Source of the DNA: Toxotes chatareus
Taxonomy: Eukaryota > Chordata > Actinopteri > Toxotidae
Length of the DNA: 64,000 bases
NCBI GenBank assembly: GCA_016801885.1
Contig: CM028884.1
Location: 20,818,864 to 20,882,863, forward strand
Direction of reading: 5' to 3'
A model generated the notes under the pieces. It was not told the origin of the DNA, did no database searches, and was given only the letters and a program-made list of their open reading frames with translations. How positions within the stretch are numbered: position 1 is the stretch's first letter; every line of letters starts with the position of its first letter. The translations under genes and the position numbers were made by a program. Positions 27,665-38,170 of the stretch are shown here, in pieces.

Positions 27665-27960
27665 TAGTTAATTCTTGGTGGAGACCTAACTTGTGTCATT
27701 AACAACCAGCTAGATCGCTCAAACTCCAAGGTTACCACACTCTCAAAGATGGCACTAATATCAGGACTGTGGAGATAATGATCCCTGGAGATTTTAACAC
27801 CCAGGCACCACAGTTTATTCATTCTTCTCTCATGTACATCAAACCTACTCAAGGGTAGATTTTTTTCCCTTAGAGAAAGCCTTAGCACCATCCTTTCATT
27901 TGGTTTCTTTTTGTGCAGATGACCTATCCACTGTGCCGGTAAGATAACACTAATTCTGGG
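27665..27960 (+). pseudogene. LINE L1-type endonuclease fragment
   Basis: The + strand reading includes LILGGDLTCVINNQLDRS followed by SKVTTLSKMALISGLW. This resembles the region of L1-type apurinic endonuclease around the 'GGDFN' motif, with Phe-Asn changed to Leu-Thr. Stops interrupt the reading after this block. Confidence 0.75.
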
Positions 27961-28171
27961 CAATTTTGGAACATTTTCATGCTACAACATTATTATTTTT
28001 TCCTAATAAATTCTTCATCCAAACAGCTCATGCATTTGCAGATGCCCTTTCATGTTTAACCCAAATGTTTTAGTCATCTAAGGATTAACATTGCCCATTA
28101 AGGTTCTACATAAAAATAAGTTAAATATAAGTTATATAAATAAGTGATAAAGTTGAAGCAGACTTACAAAA

Positions 28172-29040
28172 ATGGTCCAACTCAAATCATTAGCCAGTAG
28201 AGTGCAAACTATAAAAATGAGAAAGGTTTCTGTTTCTTTTCAACTGCCTTCCTCTCTCTCTCTGACAAAATTGTTCTTCAAGCAGCTCGATAAAATTATC
28301 CTCCTATTTGTAGGCAAGGTGGTAAGAACAAGAAAAAACACTCTACAAGCAGCAGTGGTGGACAGTGAACTAGGCCCGTCTAGTTTCATGTTTTACTTCT
28401 GGGCAGCAAATACACAAAAAATACTCTGTTGGCTATATGAGGATGAGTTGGACTGGTGTAAAATTGAATCCCTAGTTGACATCTAAGCTATACAACTGCA
28501 TTCTTAGATCTGACCTTCCTCCACTTGCCAAAATCAAATGAGAGTGGGAGGCTGAGTTGGAAGTCCACTTTCAGGACCCCTTGCAGAAAAAAGCCAAATA
28601 ATAGGTTAATTATTCGTCCTCTTGTGCCCATCTCACTCTCACACAATTTAAAGAGCTCCATGGAATGCACTCAACCAAAGCTAAACTAGCAAAATACTTT
28701 CCTGGCACTGGTGAGGCCTGTAATAGATGTGCTTCTACTCCCTCTCATCTAGCCGATACCTTCTGGTCATGTTCAAAATTAACAGGATTTTGGAAAAACT
28801 TTTTCAAAAACATGTTATAAGTCCTAGGCACAGATATTGCACCCTGTCCACTCATTGCCATTTTGGAGTGCCCCTTAACTTCCCTGAGTTTACTAAAAAG
28901 AAATTAAATGTCCTGTCCTTTGCCTCTCTCATCCTCAGTAGATGCATCCTCCTACACTGGAAATCGCCTAAGCCTCTAGCAGAAAGCTCTTGGTAGACTG
29001 ATCTAATATCATTCCTTAAACTGGAAAAAAAATCTTATTT
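28172..29040 (+). pseudogene. LINE L1-type ORF2 C-terminal fragment
   Basis: The segments read FFKQLDKIILLFVGK, YFWAANTQKILCWLY, TFWSCSKLTGFWKNFF and LSRCILLHWKSPKPL in order on the + strand. These are typical of the post-RT region of fish L1/Tx1-like ORF2 proteins. In-frame stops and at least two frame changes show it is dead. Confidence 0.82.
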
Positions 29041-30980
29041 TCTCTTAGAGTGTCGACTAAGAAATTTTACATTACATGACAACCTACCCTCTCATATTTT
29101 GATAAAGTATCTATAGTCCCCATAGCTCAGAAATGCACTTTCCAATCACTTTGTATCCAACTGTTCTTCTGTGGTGGCATTGTGTGTTTGAATTCTTTAA
29201 GGTGCGGAACATGTTTACCTATGTATACCAACTATGTACTCTATATGCTGTAAAACATTTGTTTATCTGATGAAATGTGAAAAATGTGAACCAACAGATA
29301 AGCGGGTGGGTGGGAGGTTTTTATTTGATTTTATTTTTGTTTTTATTTCTGGATTTCTTTGTTCATCTGTATGGATGTCTGTGTCTTTGTTCAAACAAAA
29401 AAGAAAAAAAAAACTGGACACATTTGTGCATTCAAATGCTGTGTTAATATGATGTGATGTCCTAATAAAACAAATTCATTCTAAGACTAGAAAACAGACA
29501 TTTGCACTCAACACAGTCTTCCAGTGAATTACTGGATTCTCAGCCTGCACCCTCGGGCATAGCAGTTTGACTGACATCTCTGAGCAAGCTGGAGAAGTTG
29601 CTCTGGGGTCTTGTTTCCAAGATAAAGTGAAGCCTATACAAGTTGTGTTAGTTCATCCTTACAACAGATTAGCATGTTATCTTTTTCAAACAAGTCACAG
29701 TGATCCCTGCAAGTTATAGTGTCACATATATAGTGATGAAATCTGACTGCAATTATGTTTAATCACTACATCTCAGGGTTTTTTTTAACTGTCATCTCCA
29801 GAAATAGCATGTAATTTTTGTCTGATGTTGAGCATTTGGGCAACTTAGTCAAATACCCCCCTAACCCTAACCCCGCACCCCCAAACACACACACATACAT
29901 ATATTCACTGCATAAATTCCCATGTCATCTTTTCCTTCAGAAATATGTTCCATGAATTCAGCTTTAATTTGCATTGCAGGCTGTGTTTTGAGAAATATGT
30001 TAATACTAGACAACTCTACAACATACAATTTACATCCAACTTTCAGTGTCATTGCAGGCTGTGTTTTTGGGAGATCTGTGTGAGACTGGTGTTTGTGTCC
30101 TAGAGTTAGTGGGAATTCAGACCGAAAATAACCCTGCATTAAAGCAACAGGGGGCCTGCGTTGGTGGGGGTGTTTTGTTTTAAGTTACCAGTGAGACAAT
30201 GAAATATGATCCAGGAAGTCCAGTTTAAGTAATTAATGCATTTAAAGACTTATCTCCAAAACTCAATGCACAATGGTTTGTAATACACACAGTCAGGATT
30301 TTGCAGCTCTGGAAAGTCACAGAATGGACCATTTTATCTTTTGCTGTGACAATTGCACAGTAAACAGTAGAAATACAGCATTTACCTTACAAAGTAAACC
30401 ACCAGAAACTGGTTTAACCAACATAGCATCAAGGTGGAAGACAACACATTGTGTTGAGCCCGGTAAACGCCCCCGACACACACACACACTCTCCAACATC
30501 ATTGTTCTTTTCAAGTAAAGATTTTTGATAGTCCAGGTGCTGCAGTAACTGAACATCAGAAAAATCAAATGATAATATCAAATTAAATCTAACTGATGAT
30601 TATAACTAGAGCAGTTTATGTTTCATGTTCACATAATGTACATCAATATGTAATATTGATAATATATGTTAAATGCTTAAGATGCATTCACATCACAACT
30701 GGCCCAGATGCCACTTTTACAGTTATGGACACACTGTACTGCAAAAATACAACACATACACACACAGGCCACCAGCAATACACGTAGTCCAAGTGAACAA
30801 CAGATGACTATCAGTGCCACATCCCACAATCCCTTTCTTCCTGCTGTGGTCCTCTTCTCTCCAACACACAGCGCTCAAGTTGAAGGAATATTGCTTTTCT
30901 GATATCTCACAAACTGTGACCTTTCGCGCAAACACTCGCAGTCCCCCCACTCCAAATCAAAAACAGGACACACAAACACA

Positions 30981-30983
<3 letters not shown>

Positions 30984-31040
<57 letters not shown>
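30984..31040. repeat. (CT)n microsatellite
   Basis: A pure CT array of 57 bp. Confidence 0.97.
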
Positions 31041-31044
<4 letters not shown>

Positions 31045-34000
31045 AGATGAAAACAGATATCTCCCTGTCATGTCGAATATACTACTCATCCTCAGTGAGC
31101 TTCTAGTCTAAATCAAAAATCCATTACTAGTTTCCTTTTGTCATTGGTCATAATAGGCCCAAATCAGAGATCAGTGCATCATGGTGAGTTAATAAATGAC
31201 TGCAGCAAGACAAATTGGCTGATGGGCATGATTACCATTATGTAATATTCTAATCCAATGTGTTTAAAATGATTAATAACCAGGTTTGTGCAATTTAAAC
31301 TTGGTTATTAAGCATTTCAAAACATTTTGGGTTTATTGGTTCTATCACACAAGCCTCATTCTAACTTTTATGTTTTACTGACAATCACATTAAGTTTATT
31401 AGATTGTTTATGTCAACACTGTGTAATCCAAACAGGTAGAAATCCTATATGCAATTAAAATACTCAAAGAACATGAGATTATGCTAAATATTTTTGTCAG
31501 TGCAGCTTCGCTCTTGTTTTCCTCCGTCACGTCCGATTGCATAAGTACTCACCAAAGCCATTACTGAGATCTGAGAAAGTCAGAAGGACAAAAGAAACAA
31601 TAAGGGCTGTAAACAAACCAACAGTTTAGCCAGATTATCTCAACCAGAGGTAAAACCGAAAGCCCAAAATAGAAGTAATAATCCTTCAATTTGCAGAAAA
31701 AAACACTGCTGTGATAAGTAGGGTAGGCAAGAGTTGAACCAGAAAGCCTCTGTGGAACTGGGATGGATGTGTACAAAGGATAGTTTGGGTGATAATTCTG
31801 ATAACTGTTCGCCTTCATTTTCTCTTCTAAATACATCTGGCTGTCCAGGGAGTTTGTGTAAATCCTGTATGATTGTCTAAGCGCTCATGTTTCTTGCTTT
31901 GTCTGACTTTATTTTTTTGCCTTTACAAGTCTCAACAACAGTGTTTCCAAGAAATTATGTTTATGCAATACTAATTTGCAACACCAAATACGTTTGGCAG
32001 ATTGCGTCTTTTATCAACATAATGTAGAAATGCTGTTAATGAACGCATCTGCAAAGTTTCAAAATATTCATACAAAACATATCTGCAAAACATTCATTAA
32101 CAGCACATTTTTGATGTGTTTTCCCTCCATTATCCTCTCTTACAATACAATATCGGCTTATAGCGCCTCAAGCATGGTTAACGTTTGTGGTATGTTTGGG
32201 TACTTGCTGCATTTGGTTAAGAGGAAGTCAAAAGTGACTTGAAGCACAAGTTTAATTAATTTACATGTAAACAAAACCACAAAATTTGCCAAACCTTAAC
32301 CAGTCCTTCTGTTGCATAAATCTAACCACACACTGGACTCTCTCTCTGGTCTCAACTGTCAAAGTGATGCACTTTGTATGGCAACCATTCACCCTGACTG
32401 CCTCCCACGTCCTTCATTTGAAAAAAACATCATCCAGCTAGAAAATTATGTTTCCTTCAAACTGTTTTTGTCAAAACAATTTAAAAATGATTTCTAGGAG
32501 ACAGGGTTAGAAAATTAGTTGCAGTAAAGTATAATTTATGAGGATGCCCTTTAAGGATTTGGTGCCTTTAGTTATCTATCTTTAACCACAGCGAGATGAC
32601 TCAGAGGCCAAGAACAACACAGTAACAGTTGTAGCAACAGTGGAAAAACAGTTTTGCATGCTTTAGGTTTGAGGTTTGGTTTCTGCTTCACTGTATTACT
32701 CATTACTTGATAAAGTGTAGTGCACTGCTTTTGTCATATCTCACCTGCACTACCTATTCATACTACAGCATCAACCAGCAGAAAATTTTCATAAAGCTTA
32801 TCTTCCACTATATTATAGATAATGAATAAAAGAGGGTCTGCCAGATGTGCAGCAGATACTGATAAACGTGATCAATCCCCTGAAACGACTCAGCTCAGTG
32901 TATTTTAAGACTATCAAGGGTTTATGTTCAGTCCCTTTAAACTGAACCCAGTGTTAGTGATTTGACCTTCAGTTCCTCTGTCATGAGCTGGGAATCCAGA
33001 GTTAAAATGACATCTAGTTGGCATTCACTGACAGCAGATGAGGAGGAGGTTTAGATGTGTGCATGAGAAAGAGATATTAAACCCTAAGAACCCAGAGTGT
33101 GACTGACAGCTCCTCCACTCCTCTTGTTTCCTGTTCTTCATAGTTCAGCTTCTCCCTTGTTGTTTTTCCTTTCGCACTCTGTCATCTGACAGTTAACTGC
33201 ACAGCAGGACGCTTCCCACCGAGAGGGTCATGATTACATGGCTTTTTAATTTATTTAAAAAAAAATTTTTTTTCACTCTTGAATACAGATACATAAAACA
33301 CACCTATATGTTTACTCCAGCAATCAAGCATGCAAAACACATTTCTAACAAATCAGATTGATCAGGGCTTTAGATCAAAAGAGATGAAAACCAGGGAGCG
33401 TCTGAAGTTATCTGCCAGTTTTGTTTTGTTTTTCTTTGTTTTATGCCAACATTTTATGAGAAGTTAAAATCTAATTATACTGGTGTCTTTTTTTTGTCAG
33501 TTACTCTTTCTGAGTGAAACTTTCTGGAGCCTGCAGAACAAATATCATCTTATTTTGGAAATTTAGATCTGCTAATTGGAATTCAGCTGGCTTCATATTG
33601 ATTTATTCAGTAACAGCTGGGCACAGAGACAGGAATGTAATGGAGAATAAAACCCCTTAAATCTTTTTAAATTCTTTATAACCCAGCAAGTGTATTTGTA
33701 TTTTCTTAATTTATACCAAAGATCAGTCAGTATCAAAGTGTCAGTTATGAAACAAACACTTTATACACTCTTTCTGTTACTGGAACTTAAAACTTCTGAA
33801 AAACATCATTACCTATCCACCTGCCAGCTGTGTTTCTTTTCTACAGGCTTCATGTATTGTTAAAGCTATTGTATTTAGCAGCTTCTTTGCCACAAAACAG
33901 TTGCTGTATTTGTGTTGCATTGTCATGGTCATCTCTTAAACCAGTGAAACAATGCCTTGTGATTACGATAGCTAATAAATGTGAGTCACTTCATGTGGTA

Positions 34001-36127
34001 AAAACACTGCAAATTCAGTGCACAGTCATGTGATCACATCGTGGAAAGGGATGATATCAGCTTATCCTGCTTTAGTAAGACCAGCAACAAAAAATCACAG
34101 CTGAATCACAACTACAGCTGAATAAAAACAGAACCTGACAGGAGGTGAAACTACTCTGAAACCAGACCTGCATCAAAGTAGAAGAAAAGAATCAAATCTG
34201 AAAATGTGCGTGCAGGATTGAGAGACACGGCCAATTAGCCAATTTATTGGTCCTGATTAGGGAACTACATGACTTGGTTATTGATTTTTTTTTCTACTAC
34301 AAAGGACAAAATGTCTTCCACTTCAAATAGGGTAAGTCAGGTGGCTCTCTTTCTCTCTCCCTTCCTCCAAAGCAAATGGTTGATATGGTTGTGTATATGA
34401 ACATACTGTTGATGTGCCTATACAGTAGTGCTTACTGCAAAAGTAATGTGTCTCGTGTGCCTATTCATTGTGTGCGTGATTTCTGAATGATTGTAGTCTG
34501 TGCAGAGGATCTACGCATTGCTTGTAAAATAGTTTCATCCTTGCTTTGCTTTTAAGCTGAGCTGTTCAATAAATAATCAGATACATTATTTATATTGACG
34601 TTATGGAATGTAGGCTTTGTTTTTTATGCCACAAGGAAGAGGGGGGGCATTAGTTGTATATGATACTTGTACTCCAAAGCTTTAATCTGAGCATAAACTT
34701 TTGAATGTGGTATGTGAATGAAAGTTCTGTCGTTTGTTATATTCCTTTTGATCTGTGCTTGTTAACAGAGTATAATTTAACTGGCTTTCTTCAATTTGAT
34801 AGATTTTCAATTGAAAATGTACCTGAGCAGTATATTTCAAGACTTTTTTCTACCTTTCCCAGCGTGAAAAGTGCAATCTGATAAAATGAATATCTGCATT
34901 GTCATTAAAGATAGTCCAAGTCAGAAAAGAAAAAGGCCTGGGGTACAGTTTTGAATGCATATATCTGCAGGTGATGGAAACATTTTCCCATTTAGTTTTC
35001 AAACTGTGTGGGTGTGATTGTGTGTGGATGCACGTGCACATGAACGTGCGTCTATGCACATTTGTATGTGTGTGTGAGTGAGAGCTTGTGTGTAAATGAC
35101 GACATCACTTGTATGCACGGTTTTTCACACACACCCCTATTTGGCCTGGCACAAAGGCATACACACTTCAAAGGTATGGGGTTTGGATCAAACACAGTGG
35201 GTGCAGGTAGGTGGTGAATGTACACAACTTTCTCTGTGGCTCCGCTCCCTTCATCTATGGCTCTTTTCATGTCTATGCTTGCAGGAGCCACATTCACTAC
35301 AACACTTGAATCTTAATGTGAATAAATGAGCTCAAATCAAATGAATTTGTGGCTCAAATAAATCAGATGTTGGAACCTGAGTATAAAGCGATACTTGACC
35401 CTGTGCCTTCAGTCATAAAAATTCATTTGATTTCAAGGACTGAGTGGTGGAAAGTGTGGAAAAGCTATGTGGATCTGTGGACCTTTATAGCTGACAACCT
35501 TTGAAAATAGTCTCCTGTACAATCACAACAGTGTTTATTCACTGTTCTTATCACAAGTTGTAAGTTGTAACCAAAGCTAATGCCACACACAACTCATGTT
35601 TAGCAGGAATTTATCCACATCTGGCTCTCAGCCACCAGTTTAATATTAGATGAAGCCAGATCTGAGGCAACATGGTAAAGTGCTCCCTGAGAACCTGCAT
35701 GAAGTGGCCACTTATAAACTCCCTCTTAAACCCATTGCTAGAAATCCCTGTGGCTGCTCTGCTGCCCAAGTCACACAGTCCTTCAACTTTATTCCTTATT
35801 CTAAGTTTGACTTGTGTTCCTTTGGGACCTGAAGGTCGGAGGCAGCAGGGTAAACGTCCCCTCTGCTTTCCTTCTCCTCTGTCCCCTTCACCTCCTCTTC
35901 TCCTCCCCCTCCTGTCTCCTCACTTCACCCTTGGGACACAGAGAGGGTGAAAGAGGGTCACACAACTCAAAACGCATGGCCAACTCCATGTCCATTTGCA
36001 AAGACCAGCAGTCTGTACTCAGTCTACACTTAACTTTTCAGTGCAGACAGGTATCTAGAAACTGCATGATGAATGAAAGCAACAATTCTGTTGAAATTGG
36101 ATAAAATTAAGCTTTTCACATGAGACG

Positions 36128-36150
36128 TTTTTTTTTTTTTTTTTTTTTTC
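36128..36150. repeat. Poly-T tract
   Basis: A run of 23 T. Confidence 0.95.
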
Positions 36151-37059
36151 CTTTTGATATTTTGGTCAGTTTAGAGTGAATTTCACAGAGTAAATTTAAT
36201 AACGCACTGCTTGTTCTCTCTAGAGATGGGTATTTGCATCTTTGAAAATACAATAAAGTAAAAATATGATTGTATTGTATTTTTACGTAACTGTTATCGA
36301 CTGCTTACTTTCATTGTACTTATCTGTTACACTAAATTGTATTATTCTGTTTTGGGAAAAAAAGACAGTTTAAAGTTAAGAAGTTTACAGCTGTGTCTTT
36401 ATAAGCGAATAACATTAATCACTGTTAACCTGATAATATTCATAAAACTTCCCTCCCAACCCTCCAGATTCCTCCAGATTCATCTCCTCAGATTCTGTCT
36501 GTATCTTATTAAAGGCCCAATTACAAAGTGATTGGTGACAAAATTCCTTGTGATTAAAAAGACCTGTGACAGAGATGGTTATGTTGTAGGAAGAGTGGAG
36601 AAATGTCACCACGATGCCTTTAATAGGTTATTTTCAAATCACCTCTGTGATTTACAGGATTGCAAATAATTTAATATGCCAAGCCTGTAACGTTGTTGTA
36701 ATAAGCCATCTAAAACAATTTATTGGATGTTCTTGCACAATAATTCACGAGGGTCATGCATGTTTTATGAACAATCAATCAAACTCAAAGACCAGCAGGC
36801 TGGATAATGGGGAACTATTGAGAGGAATGAGGCCTGTTCAAGCTCAGAGGCGGAGTAGGACAAACACCTTTCTCCACGAACTACCCTGAATGTGGTGTAC
36901 TCGTTATGCATGAGTCCATTTCTTAAAAAACATGCAGTTTACTCTGACATTTTTCTGCTATTACACCCAAGACAGCTTTATTTATCCCTTAGGTGGAGAA
37001 GGCATGTGACACAATTCAATCCATCACAGACCATTGAACAGTAACGAGACTGAAACTAA

Positions 37060-37172
37060 GCAACTCTGTGAGGCTTGGAGCTAAATGCTACCATTAGCAT
37101 GCTAAATTGCAGAGATTGAGCAGGTGTATTGTTTACCATGCTCACCAGATTAGCTTAGCCTGTTAGCATGTG
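37060..37172 (+). repeat. Unclassified dispersed repeat 'B' (first part of an interrupted copy)
   Basis: It contains gctaaatgctaccattagcatgc and the agcttagcctgttagcatg word typical of the first half of family B. It is interrupted on the right by LTR-like sequence starting near 37173. Confidence 0.6.
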
Positions 37173-37612
37173 TAACAGGTCTCAGACTGAGAACACATAA
37201 ACAGAAAAGGTTCCTATAAAAACAGGACAAAGAATGAGACAGGCGACAGGTGCCTCTGTTCAGCTTCACTCAACAGAATAAGGACTCAAAAACTCGGCAG
37301 ACAAAAGCAGCCAAGGATAAACACAAGGCGAAATCAGGGGGTGGGCAGGCACTAAAGGCAGATGAGCAGGCAAGAGGCTTGAAAAGTCCAAAAACAACCA
37401 GACAAACAACAAAAAAAAACCCAGCTAAGTAAGGCTGAAACATTATGACATAGAAGCACAACAGACTATCTAGCAGAGTGTAGGTGGAATTGGGCTGATA
37501 TATAGGAGGTAATTGGGTAATGAGGAACAGGTGAGTAGGTGGGCAGGGAGGAGTCAGGTGGTTGGAAGGCGGGAAGATCTGGGGTCACTGCAGGGCAGAT
37601 GGAAGGGGCAGG
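37173..37612. mobile_element. LTR-like repeat, family 'A' copy
   Basis: This segment shares long similarity with 55323-55755 and, in its last part, with 9503-9674: a purine-rich stretch of 'caggtg...gtcaggtg...ggcgggaag...ggggt...gcagggcag...ggcagggtctga'. It is non-coding on both strands. The internal A/C-rich and G-rich parts resemble fish LTRs seen in antisense, but the exact ends and target duplication were not found here. Confidence 0.55.
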
Positions 37613-37689
37613 GTCTGATTTGATGAGAGTTAGTGAAATTGGGCATAGCCAGGCAAAGAATGAATCAACAACTGAATGAACTGTGGATG

Positions 37690-37735
37690 AACAATTACTA
37701 TTTGTCCAGAGGGGAACATAAATTTTTTTACTCGA
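37690..37735 (+). repeat. Dispersed repeat 'B' fragment between two insertions
   Basis: 'ccagaggggaacataaatt' and 'ctcgatagttg' match the middle of family B. The fragment lies between the LTR-like copy on the left and the SINE on the right, so both are nested in one B copy. Confidence 0.5.
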
Positions 37736-37750
37736 TAGTTGTTGCAATAT

Positions 37751-37949
37751 GTCATGTCATCACCTGCCGCTTATCTGGGTCCAGGTTGTGGGGGCAACTG
37801 CCACCCAGTCCACAATGCACCCAAGTCCTACAGCCCCACCTACCACACGCTCACCACCCGTGGTAGGTGGTGCTGCCCAGAGTGGGGTTCAAACCCACGA
37901 CCCTGAGAGACTGAGTCTCATGCTCTACCAACTGAGCTAACCAGGCGGT
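37751..37949 (-). mobile_element. tRNA-derived SINE with tRNA-Lys-like head and 15-bp TSD
   Basis: The minus strand starts with a tRNA-like sequence and continues into a tail reading ...cctggacccagataagcgg. It is flanked by an identical 15-bp duplication (tagttgttgcaatat) at 37736-37750 and 37950-37964. The duplicated bases belong to the dispersed repeat B copy it interrupts. This shows retroposition into an existing repeat. Confidence 0.88.
37875..37946 (-). pseudogene. tRNA-Lys-like SINE head, loop triplet CAG
   Basis: Minus-strand sequence folds as a cloverleaf: acceptor GCCTGGT with TCTGGGC (six of seven pairs, two of them G-U), D arm GCTC/GAGC, anticodon stem TGAGA/TCTCA with loop CTCAGTC, and T arm GTGGG/CCCAC with loop TTTGAAC. 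The body closely resembles tRNA-Lys(CUU). The anticodon position reads CAG, and base 37 is a pyrimidine, which functional tRNAs avoid. It is the promoter-bearing head of the SINE, not a tRNA gene. Confidence 0.8.
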
Positions 37950-37964
37950 TAGTTGTTGCAATAT

Positions 37965-38170
37965 TTCACTCAAAACCACAAATTTCAACCTCATGTCAAG
38001 AGGAAAAGTTGGGAGGTCACCAAAGTCAGTACGATTCATCTTCTGCAGACTACGAATGTCTGTACAACATTTCATGGTAATCCATCAAATAGTTGTTAAA
38101 ATATTTCGTCTGAACCAAAGGGATGGACTGACCAACAGACCAGTTTTCCAACCCATAGAGCTAAAAACAG
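37965..38170 (+). repeat. Dispersed repeat 'B' (last part of the interrupted copy)
   Basis: 'ttcactcaaaaccacaaa', 'tcaccaaagtcagtac', 'tttcatggtaatccatcaaa' and 'ctgaaccaaag' match the second half of family B. It resumes exactly after the SINE target duplication. Confidence 0.7.

Larger units (their letters stand above)
27660..29480 (+). mobile_element. L1-type LINE, internally deleted and 5' truncated
   Basis: Two separated pieces of one LINE ORF2 lie in the same orientation: part of the endonuclease (27665-27960) and the C-terminal part (28172-29040). The reverse transcriptase core expected between them is absent. The tail holds T-rich and A-rich sequence and an AATAAA near 29463, consistent with a LINE 3' end. 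Stops and frameshifts are frequent. The ends are approximate and I could not find a target-site duplication. Confidence 0.8.
29481..37059. other. No gene recognised
   Basis: No coding gene found. It includes the CT array at 30984, a poly-T at 36128 and a pyrimidine-rich tract near 35855-35930. A short ATG-to-donor segment at 34311-34331 is noted as a finding. Confidence 0.55.

Noticed and set aside
37875..37946. Functional tRNA gene
   Set aside because: The cloverleaf continues directly into a SINE body, is bounded by retroposition duplications, and has a pyrimidine at position 37 and an acceptor mismatch.
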